DNA of 64,000 nucleotides from Onchocerca volvulus. Lineage: Eukaryota; Nematoda; Chromadorea; Rhabditida; Onchocercidae. The notes beneath the pieces were generated by a model that saw only the letters and a program-made list of their open reading frames with translations, was not told the origin of the DNA and did not search any database. This document shows positions 1 to 12,911 of this stretch, piece after piece. The stretch covers positions 18,188,581-18,252,580 of the forward strand of contig HG738137.1 in NCBI GenBank assembly GCA_000499405.2, in the 5' to 3' direction. Both the position numbers and the translations under genes were made by a program. Position 1 is the stretch's first letter; every line of letters begins with the position of its first letter.

Positions 1-1642
1 CCGGTAAACAACATTCCTCGCAACCTTCTTGACCAGCAGCAGCGGCAGCAGCAGCAGCTCCACTTTCAACTTCTTGTTCTTGAACGACATCGTATCCTGC
101 TTGCCTAGCAGTACGATTTTTATTAATCGGCATTTGCCTCAAATGACCTACTTCCTTCCAGATATCTTTTGCCGATCCCTGCAAATTAAAAAATTGTTGA
201 GAAATGCATCAGAATAACCTTAGGCGCAGCAATTTTTCAACAAATCACGACAGCTTTCAGATGATCTAATTTTATTTTATTTTTCAGCCTGATTTCTAAG
301 ATTTTCTCACCCATCATCGAACTTGTATTTCAATATAATGCTCAAAGAGACAGATTGTTTCAAACCATATAGTTTAAATGATCGTGAGGTCAGTTTTTCA
401 ACAGTAAATTCATTGAAAATGACAATTTTTGATATTTCATTAGCGCACTCATGGTATTTCTATCAATTATATCACTTTATCCTAAATACAAATTTATCCA
501 TCATCCCTCTTTTTGCTTTCCGCAGAAGGAAATCAATCATATAAGTCTCCCTTTTTACTTCTCTCTTCAATCTCTTGTCCTCTTCGATTCGCCTTTCTTA
601 TCTATGAATTCTTCGTTCTTTAATGGCCAATTAAAGTTAATTTCATATAGAATGCAATCAGAACGAGTATCAGATAGGTATCGCATAAAAACATTTGTCA
701 TACAAAGTGTACAGATGCATGGAAGTGCCGCAATTGTTTTATAAATTTCACAACTTTTTCTTTTATATTTTAGAAAAGTGCAAAATTTGTTAACATTTCT
801 TTGTACCATATTTCACTTTTTTCAAGAAATGATGTCAGTTCATATTTTCAAGAAAATAAATTTGTTATTTAGGAGACCCATTGCATTAAAATGATGACGA
901 TGATGGAATTAATAAATCAACTAATTTTCTAAAATAGCAATCTTCTTCTAGAAATTTTTATGGTAAGAAAATCTCTAAGCGTAAATTATCCTTCCAAAAG
1001 AGTTTTTGTTGTCATTTGCCTGTCCTGATCTGTACGACCTATATTACAGTATCTCAAATCAATTTATTCAGTTTATTTATCCCATACACCTCGCATTTTC
1101 GCATTTCATATTATTGATTAGTAGAAAGTGCAAAAACTAAGATAGTTTTGCTGCAATATCAAAATTTAGCTACTACAAAGACCGTATTCAGCAAAATAAA
1201 GTTCCTTCTAATAATTCGAAAGCTAAAGTCTATTATAAAAATAGAAATAACCAATTATTGAACAAATCAAAATTTAATAGAAAGATTGTTAATACTGTAA
1301 ACTTAGGTTAGAAATAGATACCAAAATGATTCTCGTACTTTTGGTACTATGTTGAGAATGTCTTCAACATTTGCTAATTGATTTTTGATCTTACGAAATT
1401 TTGTTAAATGAGTATGTTCCTATTATATTTATTAAATGAGTATGTTCTTAAGAAATTAAGGCTTAATTTCTCGGACTTACTTTGCAATAATTAATTTCGG
1501 ATCGCATTTGTCGTCGAACATGATAGATATAATTGTATACCATTGGTAACGTTACACATACTGATAATACGGCAACAGTAGAAAATGTCACCGCGGCATA
1601 AGAGACAAATTTGTAAGCCTTTATACGGCTATCGAAATCCAT
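1..1642 (-). CDS. Cuticle collagen, 5' part (exons 1-2, partial)
   Basis: Exon 1 is 1642-1481 (54 codons, phase 0, donor GTAAGT). Exon 2 starts at 178 after a TTTGCAG acceptor and runs off the window at base 1. The protein starts MDFDSRIKAYKFVSYAAVTF, followed by a membrane or signal segment (about residues 10-40) and PMVYNYIYHVRRQM: this is the N-terminal domain of nematode cuticle collagens. Exon 2 opens GSAKDIWKEV, has the R-T-A-R site where the family is cut by a subtilisin-like protease, then an eight-Ala stretch and the Cys cluster GCEECCLPG that normally precedes the Gly-X-Y triple helix. The helix lies outside the window, so the subtype cannot be named. The product is secreted by the hypodermis into the cuticle (family knowledge). 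The intron (1480-179, about 1.3 kb) is long for this family. An acceptor-like CCTAG lies about 19 bases upstream of the ATG. Confidence 0.95.
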
Positions 1643-4600
1643 CAGAACAGATCAATGGAGCCTAGGTTTCTCGTGAATTTTACTACTATTATTTCTGCTG
1701 CTACTAGGCGTAATTGATACTGATACTCATGCAATTTTCTTCGCTATTTATAGGGATTTTTTTTATTGGGACACTTAAGAACCAATCATTCCTGACCGGA
1801 TCATACAATAAGGCGGAACGAACACAAATAGCTGGGCGGAGTTGTCGCAATACAGGTTTATTATATTTGAAAGAGAAGGACATCCATTCATTTTTACTTT
1901 TTTTTTTCTGAAAATTTCTGAAAAAAAAAAGTTTTTTTATAAGTTCTTTTTTTTTTTTTTGATATAATTACTGTATCTTTCTTTTCTCATTCTTTCTATT
2001 TCCTTTTGGCATCTGCGGAAAATAAAAATTTTACAAAGCAATATCATCTTTCCGAGTACAATAAATTATACAACAACTGACAAAATAATAGGAAAGGACA
2101 TCAACATCTGCAAATATAATTTCATGGTTTTTTTTTTCTTTCATTACTGAAATTTTTTCGTGTAATTTCTCATCATGTAATTTCCCTTCAATTACATTAA
2201 ATAACTGAAATTTGATATTTCATTTTCATAATCCAATTTAAATGAATGATTTTAATTATTTTTCTTCTGATAGATTAAATTTGAAAATTAACACTTTCAA
2301 TCACATTCCAGTTTTTTTTTTTTCTTAGCTTTTATCGCGATTGTCGTATGCAGCTAATTTCAAATTGAACGAAGCAGAATTTGCTCATTATTAATGATTT
2401 TCATCATTTATTCGCTTAGTTTTGTATTAGAATTAAAAAAAAAATTCTAAATATCTTTTCCTTATCACTAGTTTTTCTTGTTGCTTTATTCTAGCATATA
2501 AACTTGAATTTTATAGCACTATTGAAGAAGCAAATGTAAATGCAATAATTTAAATGAATCTATTTGGAAGTGAATTTGATCGAAAAAAAAGATGACGATG
2601 ATGTTTCTCCAGGTGGAAAGTTGAAAAAATGAAAATGGAATTGTTTTTTCTCATGTATTATTATGATATCCAGCGAGTTTATCTTGAAAAGGACGATTTT
2701 AATTACAGAAAGCATGTTCATTTTATCATTTCTATCTTTCTATTTCCTTCTCTATAAATTACAATTGAAATTTAGCAAAAAGTTGCCTCTAATTTTGCAG
2801 AAATGACAGAAAATTATTCCATTCAAGAATACTTGAACATTTAGCAGTAACTATATCTTTGTCATTTTCGATATTATTTTCAGATTTTTTATAAAACTTT
2901 TCAAGTATTTCACTCATAATAGCAAAATTTGTATCTAATTCTCAGTTGATCTAAATATAGCAAAATCAGAAAATAGATATCGAATTGTCAATAGATACCG
3001 TATATGTTCTAATTTAAAATTACTGTTTCTTATGATAAATTACTATCCACAGCTTTTCGTTTCCTTGTTTCGGTTGAAAAATAAACATTTTCAGTATCCG
3101 TACCATCAAATTGCTCCATTCTTTCCTTTTGCAATATTTTGCGGTAATCTTTTTCGAAACGATTAATTCATTTTTCCATTTCAATTTTTTTTTTCTTTCT
3201 TCTTTTCCTATCTATAAATTTTTTGTACACAATATTTTTTCTCATACCGAATCCATTTTTCTATTCATTGTAATTCATACAAAACGAAAAATTGTAATAA
3301 TTTAAAGTGCTTACTAGTGGATTGGAGCTTTTACTGTTTGAAATAAATGTCTTTTTACGCTTCGACCTTTCTTATCTTTGCCTTCTTCATGTTCGATAAG
3401 TTCATAAACTCTGACCTTGGAAGAATACAAAGTAAACAATCGATAATTTGAAAGATAATATTTAATGATATTTGAATTATCAAATGATTTAGAATTTCGT
3501 ATTATTTATAAACATATTATATGTACTGATATTATATCTCATCCTGACAATGTGCCATCATTCCTTGTCACATAATTTTTTGTAGCACTAGCTGCAATTT
3601 TATAAATGGGACACAATATTGAAAGTTAGAAATATTGACATTGAATGAAGGTAAAAAAAAAATCGAAGTATGATGGAATACTTGATAAATTATTTTCGAA
3701 TTTTCTGGAATATAAGTCCTGAAAAAATTGTGTGATGTAGCAGGCGCATGCCAGTATTATCAACAAAACAACTAAACAGGTTCTTTTAATTGATATTATT
3801 TCTAAAATGAGAAAAATAATAAAAAATGACCATATGCTTAGATAAATATTGATTCTTCAACAATTTCATTGTAGCATGTACATCAAGTTTCATTTTTTCC
3901 TGTTTGTTGCGATTTTGAATATATCTGTATTAAATTTATTTGATTAAATCTTTTTCTGAAGCAAATATTATAAAAGTAAATATTGCAATTAATGGAAGTG
4001 ATGATTATCAATAAAGGCACTTGAAAACTTGTCAACGAGAAATTCCTCCTGCCAACACTGATCACCGGAAAAACATTGTGATATCACCATAGACAATAAT
4101 AATTATTTATTATTTTTACATTCAATTCAATTCACTTATAGCATCCATAGAGAATGCAATAATAGTTAATTTTATGAAATAAAAAGAAAACATTCTTAGT
4201 TTAGCTTATATTGTCATTTATGTTAAATAATCTTTGTAGCGAAATGAATGCTAAAAAAAGCAAACTTTTTATTTCTCGATATCGTTTCCATTTCAAACTG
4301 TACTGATCATTCATCATATCGTAATTGAACTACTGACGAAGTTAGTTAGAACTTTCCAAGTTACCTATATTTACATGCTTTCATTATTTAGAGACAATTC
4401 AATTTGATCAAAAATTTTTCATGTTTTTAATTTTAAGAGTAATTAATTGCATCAATTATGTTTTTTTTTCATCATATCTTTTTTTTTGCGAATTTTGTAA
4501 ATATCTGAAAAAATAGTGTTTTTTATGCTTGAATAGACTCTTTGAATGGTCGAAACAATGCTTTAAACAGAGATTTTGGGAATTAGGTATTTGAGTCCTG

Positions 4601-5204
4601 AAGCAATATCTATTCTTATTAAGCAAACAAGCAATACAAAACATGATATCAAAAAAGGGAAAAGAGGAAAGAATATTAGCAATTTTGCGTTTCATTTCTT
4701 GCTCAAATTTCGAGAACACTTCTCGAATCCTTAACTTGAAGTTTATCATTATTATCACAGCAAAAATTGCTTTATTTGCAAAATGCTTGTTTTTCTTTTT
4801 TTTTTTTTTTTTTTTTTTTGAAGTATTTACAACTATGAAAGTTTTATTTCTTGTAAATTCTATTCATTTCTAATTCTTTTTAAATGCTTAGTACATTAAA
4901 TAAAAATTTCTTTAACAAACTTTTTCTGTTGAAAATTTTATCCTTTGATGTAATTTTTCATTGGGATGTCGAAAACGATAATAGTCTGATAGGCCTCTGA
5001 TTTATTATTACACTAAATTGCATTTTTGAAAAAAAAATTTAATAGATTACCTTTCTCCAATCATCTTTGCTTAGGTTTCCTGCATTTAAAGACCAGTTAA
5101 TCATATGTCTACATTTTGTCTCCCAGAAATATGTTTCACTCTTTTTTCTGCATTTCCAGGCATTATTATTTTCACACCGAAATCAAAAGCCAATAGTTTA
5201 ACAC
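1643..5204. other. AT-rich intergenic DNA, no gene recognised
   Basis: Long A and T runs (for example a T tract near 4797-4819) and short open frames of atypical composition. I found no exon with matching splice signals on either strand. The left end is probably the upstream region of the minus-strand collagen gene; a direct repeat of TAAATGAGTATGTTC lies inside its intron (about 1405-1450). Confidence 0.5.
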
Positions 5205-5304
5205 ATTTTTTAAATTGCTTGAACAAAGTCATTCAGGAAATTTGAAGGATTCTTAACACAAAATCTTCTGCATTTACTATCATTAATTATTGAGTCGAAA
5301 GATG
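5205..5304. repeat. Diverged repeat at left edge of duplication copy 1
   Basis: About 100 bases align with 13836-13928, immediately left of copy 2 (shared blocks include AAATTGCT, GTCATTCAGG, CTGCATTTA and TTAATT), but with many substitutions and small indels. Identity rises sharply at the following GGGAACTGG. The 13836 counterpart adjoins Helitron-like sequence, so this may be a Helitron relic. Confidence 0.5.
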
Positions 5305-6928
5305 AAAAAAGGGAACTGGTCCTTTTTTTCTTCAACGATAATTTATTCTTCCGTCCATCTTTCCCTTTACAAAAAACCAGAATTTTTGCATAGCACGAAA
5401 AGAGCAGAACCATTGCTGATTTTGCAGCATATCGGAGTGATTTTCGAATGAAATGGGTAAATAGAAATGATTCGTTTTTTGAAGACAGGTATGTTGCCAC
5501 AATAATTCAATTCAGTTTAATAATGAAATGATTGGCTTGACATTATTTTATCTAAGAAAGAAGATTGAGCGATCTAATAATCTGAAATTTTGATTTCTTT
5601 TTTACAGTTTTTTTATTGGGATTACCATCTCAAATTATTGATGAAAGAAAGAAAGAAGAAATTGATAGAAAAAGTAGGAATGACTATCAACCTATTTTCG
5701 TTATTTTTTGCACTTGGTATCTGATCAATCGAAGGAACGGAATGAAAGAGATACTCAGATTTTTGGATGAAAAATTCGAATATTTTAAGGCTTTTTTTTT
5801 TAAATTGATTTTTTTGTTGTCTACCAGAAACTAATAACTGATTTATTTGCGGCAAAATTTGTCAAACAGAACAAATAAGATCATTCAAATCTTTAATATG
5901 TTCTTTTCGATGAAATCCAAAAATTATTCAGCTTAGATACTTTATTCTCTGTTGTTTGAATACATTTATCGGATAAAGAAATTTAAATTATGAATTGTAG
6001 ATCATATTCAGGTACTCTTAATTATTTGATTATTTCTAATTGAGATAACCCCTAAACTAAATACGGGCAAGCCAAAAATTCAATTTCTTAAAAAGAGCCG
6101 TGTTTGTTAATTTTAGTAGGAAATCGCTAAATCTTTGCCTTATAAACTGTTTAGTATTTCACCTAGCAAAGCCTTGGGAATCAAAATTTTTGAAAAATAC
6201 GAAAATCATTAAAGTTTCAAAAGTCAAGTATCTATGTGCTTAATTTCTTTAAATTTTATTTAATATCTTTTAATTCTTAGTAACCAATAGTATGAAGTTG
6301 GTTGAAAAAATAATTTGAAAATTAACATCGCAAACTTCCGTCAGTCATGCTCAAAATCTGAAATCATAATATACAAGAAGAAACATTGCGCGGGACGATT
6401 CTGAAGATCGTATAATGTTTTGAATTTTCAACAAATTATGAATATAATTTTCAGAAAAAATTTAGGAATTATAACTATATTTGCAACATGTTTCACAAAA
6501 TGTTTGATATCTTTACATTCTCCAGCGAGCACGAATACAACTTGTCATGAATTTAATAATCCATTCAGTTTGATTATAAATCGATAAACAAAAAATTAGG
6601 TTTGTAACAATGAGAAAATCAGAAAATCAAAAAAATAAAACATAAATATTTTGCATTAAATAAAACTGAAATGTTCGACACATACTGTAATTTCTCTACA
6701 GTAAAGCTCAAAATAATAAACTGTTTCAAGCTCATATTAAAAGAATGTAAATTTGAATCAAGATTCCGGAGAAAGATTAGCAATTGTTTTGTATCCGCAA
6801 TTTCTCAAGATTTCAACATCTAATTAAATACCAATTCAAATCAATAGTTTGATAGGCATGATCTTTGACCTTCGAACTTGCAATAAAATGATCATTCGCG
6901 GAACAACAATGCGAAACCAAAAAAGTTT

Positions 6929-7219
6929 TCATTGGCTATCACGCATGAAGCAAAACCATATGGCATGGATCATACCGGGAAAAATGAAAAGCAACATTAA
7001 GCATACATTTATACAAACATTGATTGTGCATCGGCGTTCGTGGTACCATACTGCTAGCGGCTGAAAATTTAAATTCAATCAATGCAAATGAAATCTTTAA
7101 TTAAATAATTTCAGCCAAGTTTTTTTAGTATTAGAAATTAAAAAAGATTTCCTGATACTTACCGACATTGTGAGAATAAGGATGATTTCAATGATTTTAT
7201 CAGTATCTGTGCTCATCAT
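6929..7219 (-). CDS. Pmp3/UPF0057-family small membrane protein, copy 1
   Basis: Two exons: 7219-7163 (19 codons, donor GTAAGT) and 7060-6929 (acceptor TTTTCAG, 43 codons plus TGA), phase 0 at the junction, 62 residues. Exon 1 encodes MMSTDTDKIIEIILILTMS; exon 2 opens PLAVWYHERRCTINV and holds FPGMIHAIWF. The P-L-A-V turn between two hydrophobic helices and the P-G-x-x-H-A signature in helix 2 are hallmarks of the Pmp3/YqaE (UPF0057) family. These proteins of about 50-60 residues sit in the membrane and are linked to ion balance and stress in other organisms (family knowledge; role here inferred). A second in-frame ATG follows the first at 7216. A TTATTCAG acceptor at about 7300 could be the cis- or trans-splice site of the 5' leader. 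The coding sequence is the same as in copy 2. Confidence 0.9.
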
Positions 7220-8048
7220 TTCCTCGGGCTGTTTGTTGATGGAGTACCGTTAATAAAGACCGTTAATGAATCTTTCGCTTCTCTGAGTTCGTTTGAATTC
7301 TGAATAAAATTAGGAAAGAAGAAGCAAAAATAATTTAATTGATGTGCTCTAATTCTTAATTCCTGTATATAAACTTCGCTTTAACTCCTAATTCTTTTCC
7401 ATCGATTGATATATGAATTAACTTCTTAATACTGCTTTTGTCGAGACATATTTCTTGAATTTTTCACAATTACAGTTATTTCCAAAATCCTTGAATTTAG
7501 ATCATTCTGAATGCTTGGCTTCAAAACTCTCATCCCTTACACAATAAATATGAATTGAAGTGAATGCTAAAATTGCAAAAGTAATGTAATTTACTAAATT
7601 AATGTCTGATCCAAACAATAGTTTATGTAAAGTCTGTGGCAACATGTCGCAAATAAATTTTTTAATCTCAATCCTAATTTGCTTTCTAAGACAGTCTCTA
7701 GCATTTGTAATTTTTGTATTGAATACAATAACTGCACACTGAAGCTAGCTTTATGTGAATTTTGTAGTTGAGAATTCAAATAAATATATTGATCAGTTAA
7801 TTTAATAAAAAAATAACAAGAACGAAATGTGTGAAAAAGCAAATACGAATGAAATAGAACCTTAACACTAAGATTTTACGACACAAAAATCTGTTTAAAA
7901 TAAAATACAATGCAGATTTTTAATGGGTGAATTGGAGTAGATTATTCTGGATAAATGAATAATGGATTGCAACTATTAGACATGTTGCATATTCGAGTTT
8001 TATAAATATTATTATTTATTTAAGCACAATCATTATGAACTTGAATAT

Positions 8049-8088
8049 GATTTCATTCCACAAATAATAATATTTGTGGAATGAAATC
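8049..8088. repeat. Perfect 17-bp inverted repeat (hairpin), copy 1
   Basis: Arms GATTTCATTCCACAAAT and ATTTGTGGAATGAAATC are exact reverse complements separated by AATAAT. The structure is unchanged in copy 2. Function unknown; it could be a small mobile-element relic or a structured RNA. Confidence 0.85.
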
Positions 8089-9037
8089 AACACTGACTAA
8101 AGAAAAAATGAATCATAGCATTAAATTTGATTTAGTAGATTCTGTCAAGAGATAATCATTAAAGACAGTTTACAACCAATGTTTGTATCCAAATTTTTTT
8201 CTTCAAATGAATGTTTATTGAAATGATTTTCATCCTGTTTTATCAGTTCCGATTCGTGAAAAAAATAAGCACTTTCATGATCGGAACGTAAAATTATTTT
8301 TGAGCAAAAAATTTTTTTCTTCAAATGAAGGAAAATAAATCAAGAAAATGATATAAAGACAAATATGATTTGCGACATAAAAATTTTTTTTACTGAATCA
8401 TCGCCAAAATTAATCATTAATAAGATCTTTTTAAAATATGGCAATATTTTGATCACAGACTACTTTTTTATCTAGCACTGTTATCGTACTGTATCAATGT
8501 TAAGACAGAAAGATGTGTTGAAGGAGATAAGAAGAAATAAATATTATGTAGAAGTGAAGAAAAGTTCGAATCTCGAGTCAAACTTTGGGTTTAAATGAAA
8601 GGAAAAGTTGATAAATCGATCAGATTAAATTGCTATTATCACCTTAATCGTGCAATATATCATTCTATAATTTCAGAGAATTATCATGATGAAAAATTAT
8701 CTTCTGTTCTTATTACAATAACGATACATTTCATCATTTTAATATCGGAATTTGGAATTTGCTCAATGATTATTTCATGGATAGAGAAAATCGATAAAAA
8801 TTAGAAAAACAGTAGGATTAATAGAGACTTTGAATATTAAAAATGACAGTGAAAAAAATTCAAAATACCCAGATATTCTAAAAACATAAAAGTGTGAAAT
8901 TAAGAGGAAGAGAAAAATTGAAATCAAGAAAAAATCTTTAATAAAAAAAATTATGATAATGAATAGTAAAGAATGGAAGAATGTGAGCAAAAAGAAATTT
9001 GAAAGCAAAATTATACTTGCAAAGAAGTAAAAAGAAT

Positions 9038-9384
9038 TGTTGAGAAATTGTACTAATAGCAACAGTCATTGGAAAAGTTTTTTTATATTGTTAAAAAGAC
9101 AAGCTTTGATGAGAAAATTTTCATTGGTTGATGGACGATTGATTCTTCTCGACACTATAAAATAGATAAAATCAAATGATTGTAGTTGATTGCTTGGTGT
9201 AGTAGAAATAGATTGGATATAGGTCAATTGGATTGAGTTGAAGGGCATTTAATTGTAGCGTGAGTTGCGTAACTGTGAGTAACTATTGAGTAACAACTAT
9301 TGAGTGACCTTTGATCCGGTGACCGCTGGATTCTTTTTTTTTATATGCAATCCTTGATTTTTAGTAGGGCCGCGATTTACAACA
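9038..9384 (-). repeat. LTR-like segment (TGTTG...CAACA ends), copy 1
   Basis: Read on the minus strand it begins TGTTGTAAATCGCGG at 9384, has a TATA-like CATATAAAA about 40 bases in, and ends CTCAACA at 9038. The ends are short inverted repeats. No clear target-site duplication is visible and no internal retroelement genes adjoin. The flank 9540-9700 shares stretches with 48960-49090 (ATATTACAAATTTCTAT-type sequence, then a TTCCGACA-like box), so this belongs to a dispersed repeat family. An LTR identity is inference. Confidence 0.35.
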
Positions 9385-11288
9385 TGTTATACAGAGAGAC
9401 TGGTTAACAGGAAAAAGAAGAGATAGACAGTGCTTACAATTTTAAACACTCCACTCAGGCTTTAGTCCTTCCAGTATTCTAGACAATTAATATGATTTAC
9501 AACATTTTAAACAACACATACAAGCTTTTGTAGATCAGAAAATGAAGGAACAAAAGACTTTTGTATCAAACTTAAAGGTGAGATGTGGATAAATGATTTA
9601 TTTGAGTGAGAAATATTACAAATTTCTATTATACAAACGCTGATTATTCTCTCATATTTATATTATAAAATATCTTGGTTTTACCGACAATAATAAGAAT
9701 ATGTAATAATCAATAAGAATAATATTGACTTTATTTCAGCCGAATTAAAATCTGCAGTTAATGTAACATTAACGGAAGTATTAGCACTTCTAGAACATTT
9801 CTGAGTACAATGCATTTGAATTACGATGAATTCTTTAAGAATTCTTTTTAAATAACAAATTCAAATTTTGAAAAAAAATAAAGAGCAGGAATTTAACATC
9901 GTTAATATCAAATTTATTCCTCTCAGGGGGAACAGATATTGACATTAATAATATAACTTGAAGACATTTTTAAATTTGGAAATGAATAACTTTTTTTCTC
10001 CCAAAATTTAAAGTTTTGTTATTTTCAAAAGAGAATGTTCAAAATTTTCTTTTGTTTTCTTTTTGAAAATAAAAATACATAAATTCTTGCTTGTAATAAA
10101 CAGTCAGCAAGAGTACGTGTTATCCTACTTCTTTTTGAAATCAAATTTCAATTAAAAAATCTATTCTAGTTTTGCAAAAATCACTTTTTTAAAAGTAATT
10201 TCTGTAATTGTTCGCATTTAATTTCAGCAAATGTGAGATCGGAGTTAAGGAAGAACATAGGATTAAGAAATAATGAAAATGTTTTCAATAAAATGTCATA
10301 TTTTAGTTCGAAATAGGCGAAGTATCCTAATTCAGTCAAACACTTACATAAATGTATGTAAAACATTTGTGGATAAACAAACATGTCGAATTAACAAACA
10401 GATATGTTATCACAATGATCTAATAATAAATTTTCAAAATTTTTTGATTCGGACTTCTTATTTGTTGAGGCCAATTCACGGGTAAATCTTATATAATTGA
10501 TGAAATCCGAGAATCTGATAATTGATGACAATTAATAGCATTAAAACTTTGGGGAAAAAATTAGAAAAAGGCAGTATCGAATATAAATAATTCTCTAAAC
10601 TTCTCAACAAAAACGCTGAAATTTTAGTATCATATTGTGTTTTGCATTTTTATGGCCGATAACATTTCATTTTCATTTTTCTGTGAGTTTCTGAATAACC
10701 GTCATTAAAGAATAAATACTTCCACACCAAAAAATGATATCAAAATGCATCAATAATCCACTCTGCAAAAAACTTAATATGAAAGTAAGCTTTCTATCAT
10801 ATCTTTAATTTTTCTATATATTTTACTCTTTTTTTTTTTGTATTTGATTATAAAAAAAATTAAAAAGATAATCCTAGACTAAGTAAGCCTAAATTTATGC
10901 AAGAAACTGTCAGTTCGATGCAAAGTTGCCCTCTACGGATGTTCTATTTGTTCTTCTGCAGCAACATTTATTGATGGATATTAAGGAGTTATTTCTTTTC
11001 ATTCCAATTCTCCATTATTGGACATTTTACCATTCAGAATAATGCCACTCAATTTGTGGAATTTTTAAAAATAAAAAAAAAAAAAAAAGAATATTGCTGT
11101 TGCAAATTAAAATGCTCAAAAAATTAAATCCAGGGACAAAATCCGAAGTGAGAAAGACAAAATATTAATTGAGCACAGCTTATTTACAATATACATAAAA
11201 AATTTCATTATGGCTTAGCTCTTCCATGCAATCGTAGCAAAATGAGAAAAGCATTTAAATACAAAATTTTCATTCTTTTGATAATTTT

Positions 11289-11564
11289 ATGCTTGCTATG
11301 TTGAATTCTTTATTTTGGTTGAATTGCAGGAAAGAAGATTCCTTAGATAGATTTTCACCTATTTCGTTAGAAATACATTCTTACAGATGGAACGCAATCT
11401 TTGCTGTAAGTTGCCAGCGTCATGCAGTTGATTAGAATTTCTCTTACATCGTGCTGAATACCAAAACCAAAGAACATGTTAGAATTAGCGATGTCCATTT
11501 TTGGATCCATACCGTAATACTATTTGCAATTTTCATCGTCCGGATGTTTCATTTTTTATCTTGA
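11289..11564 (+). pseudogene. Broken copy of the 92-codon membrane-type ORF
   Basis: This is the copy-1 counterpart of the ORF at 19954-20232. Position 11433 reads TAG where copy 2 has TAT, so the frame stops after ...RHAVD. It also lacks three T bases near 11521 (in-frame). The stop removes the C-terminal hydrophobic segment. If the intact version is a real exon, copy 1 is a pseudogene or a truncating variant. Confidence 0.4.
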
Positions 11565-12911
11565 AACAACTGTAAACGAGAGAAAATAAATAAAAATGAT
11601 TGACAAGCACCCAAAACTTTGTTAATTGTTCCACTGAAGTTTTATTATACATTTTGCAATAAAGAAATCATAAAGCAATTTTCCGTTCAGTACACAGAAA
11701 AGCTGCAATTCACAAAAAGCCAAGATTTTAAGTAGAAAGCGGAACTTGGGATGATATGGCAAGCAGAGTGATTCAAACGATAAAATATGGACGAATACTG
11801 AACTGAACTCTGGAAAGTTCATTTTTTTTTCTGAGAATTTCATTTTCCGAGGAACAATTTCAGAATTGAAGCAGTCCTTGACAAAAAATTAACTTCCTTT
11901 TTCGTTTAAAAAAGTTCACTACTTCCTTAATTAATGATAATTGTCGCTTAAACTTCTACGATGAAAAAATCTCCGTCTTATCAAGGAACTAGTATCATTG
12001 TCATTGAATTCTTAGTTTAAATCGAATGCTTACCCAGTTTCAGATTATCCCTCTGACTATTCATAATCTCTTTTCCAAATAAAGTGTTAAATGAGAATTA
12101 TCAACTTCTTTTTTTCAGTTCAAATTTGAATAAAATATTCGTTTCACTAGTGATTTTATCCATTTCAAAAACCATGGCAACTAGCAGTAGCAAGCTTAAA
12201 ACCTTTGACTCATTGTTAGTCTCAGCAAATGATTGTCATTTAAATTATTAGATGCAGTTCTTTAGATTTATAATCAGCCTGAAGAAATAAGCTAATTATT
12301 CTTTCGTCAATTGTGTAAAATTCTTCCGATTGCAAGTATTGGAAGATTTTCATGGTGAGAAATTTATCGCAAATAAGATGAAATTTATCAGAAAAGTCTT
12401 TGAATAGTTTTTTGCTCCAACATCCAATGAAATTATCAACGGCTTAGCATAGAAGTGCATATATTTTCTATACTTAAATGATTACTAATTATTCATTATT
12501 AGTACCAAATGTCCATTGGTATTTTATGCGATAAAACGTAGTTCACGTGACGTAGAATTAAATTTGTGCTTTGGTTTCTTGATAATCATTATTAAAAAAT
12601 GTTGTCTTTAGAAGACAATATTGTTTCGTCATGTTTACCTACATTGTTTCTACCTTTTATCATTAGTTCTATTTCTCAAGTTGTTCTCATCTTTGACGTG
12701 GTTGTTTTATAAAATGTATGATAATTGATTAGCTACATATAAGATTTCGGATGCCTTACTTTCTATTTTAACTAAAGGAACAAAATAGTGAATGGAATTT
12801 CAAAAATGAAGCCTCTTGCTCCATTTTGCAATTATTGTTACCACTGATACATCTCATAAGTTTCATTAATGTTTGTTCTTCTTTTCTGTTAGCTTAAAAA
12901 CAAAGTTTTCA

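Larger units (their letters stand above)
5305..12911. repeat. Segmental duplication, copy 1 (~7.6 kb)
   Basis: The block is nearly base-for-base the same as 13929-21577, in direct orientation. Offsets are 8624 at the left end, about 8717 in the middle (after an extra ~95 bp in copy 2), and about 8665 at the right (after a 53-bp loss at the N in copy 2). The last shared bases are about 12911/21577. It contains a Pmp3-like gene, a hairpin and a broken short ORF. The rest is AT-rich DNA with no convincing exon. Confidence 0.95.

Noticed and set aside
29..217. Plus-strand Ser-rich frame at the left edge
   Set aside because: It is the antisense shadow of collagen exon 2, whose minus-strand reading fits the cuticle collagen family exactly.
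6849..7064. 71-codon plus-strand ORF
   Set aside because: Antisense of exon 2 of the Pmp3-like gene, which has family motifs and correct splice sites.
8550..8580. GTTCGAATCTC, resembling a tRNA T-arm
   Set aside because: No matching acceptor, D or anticodon stems nearby; chance match.
9038..9384. Independent LTR insertions at 9.0 and 17.8 kb
   Set aside because: The second is only the duplicated copy of the first, not a separate insertion.
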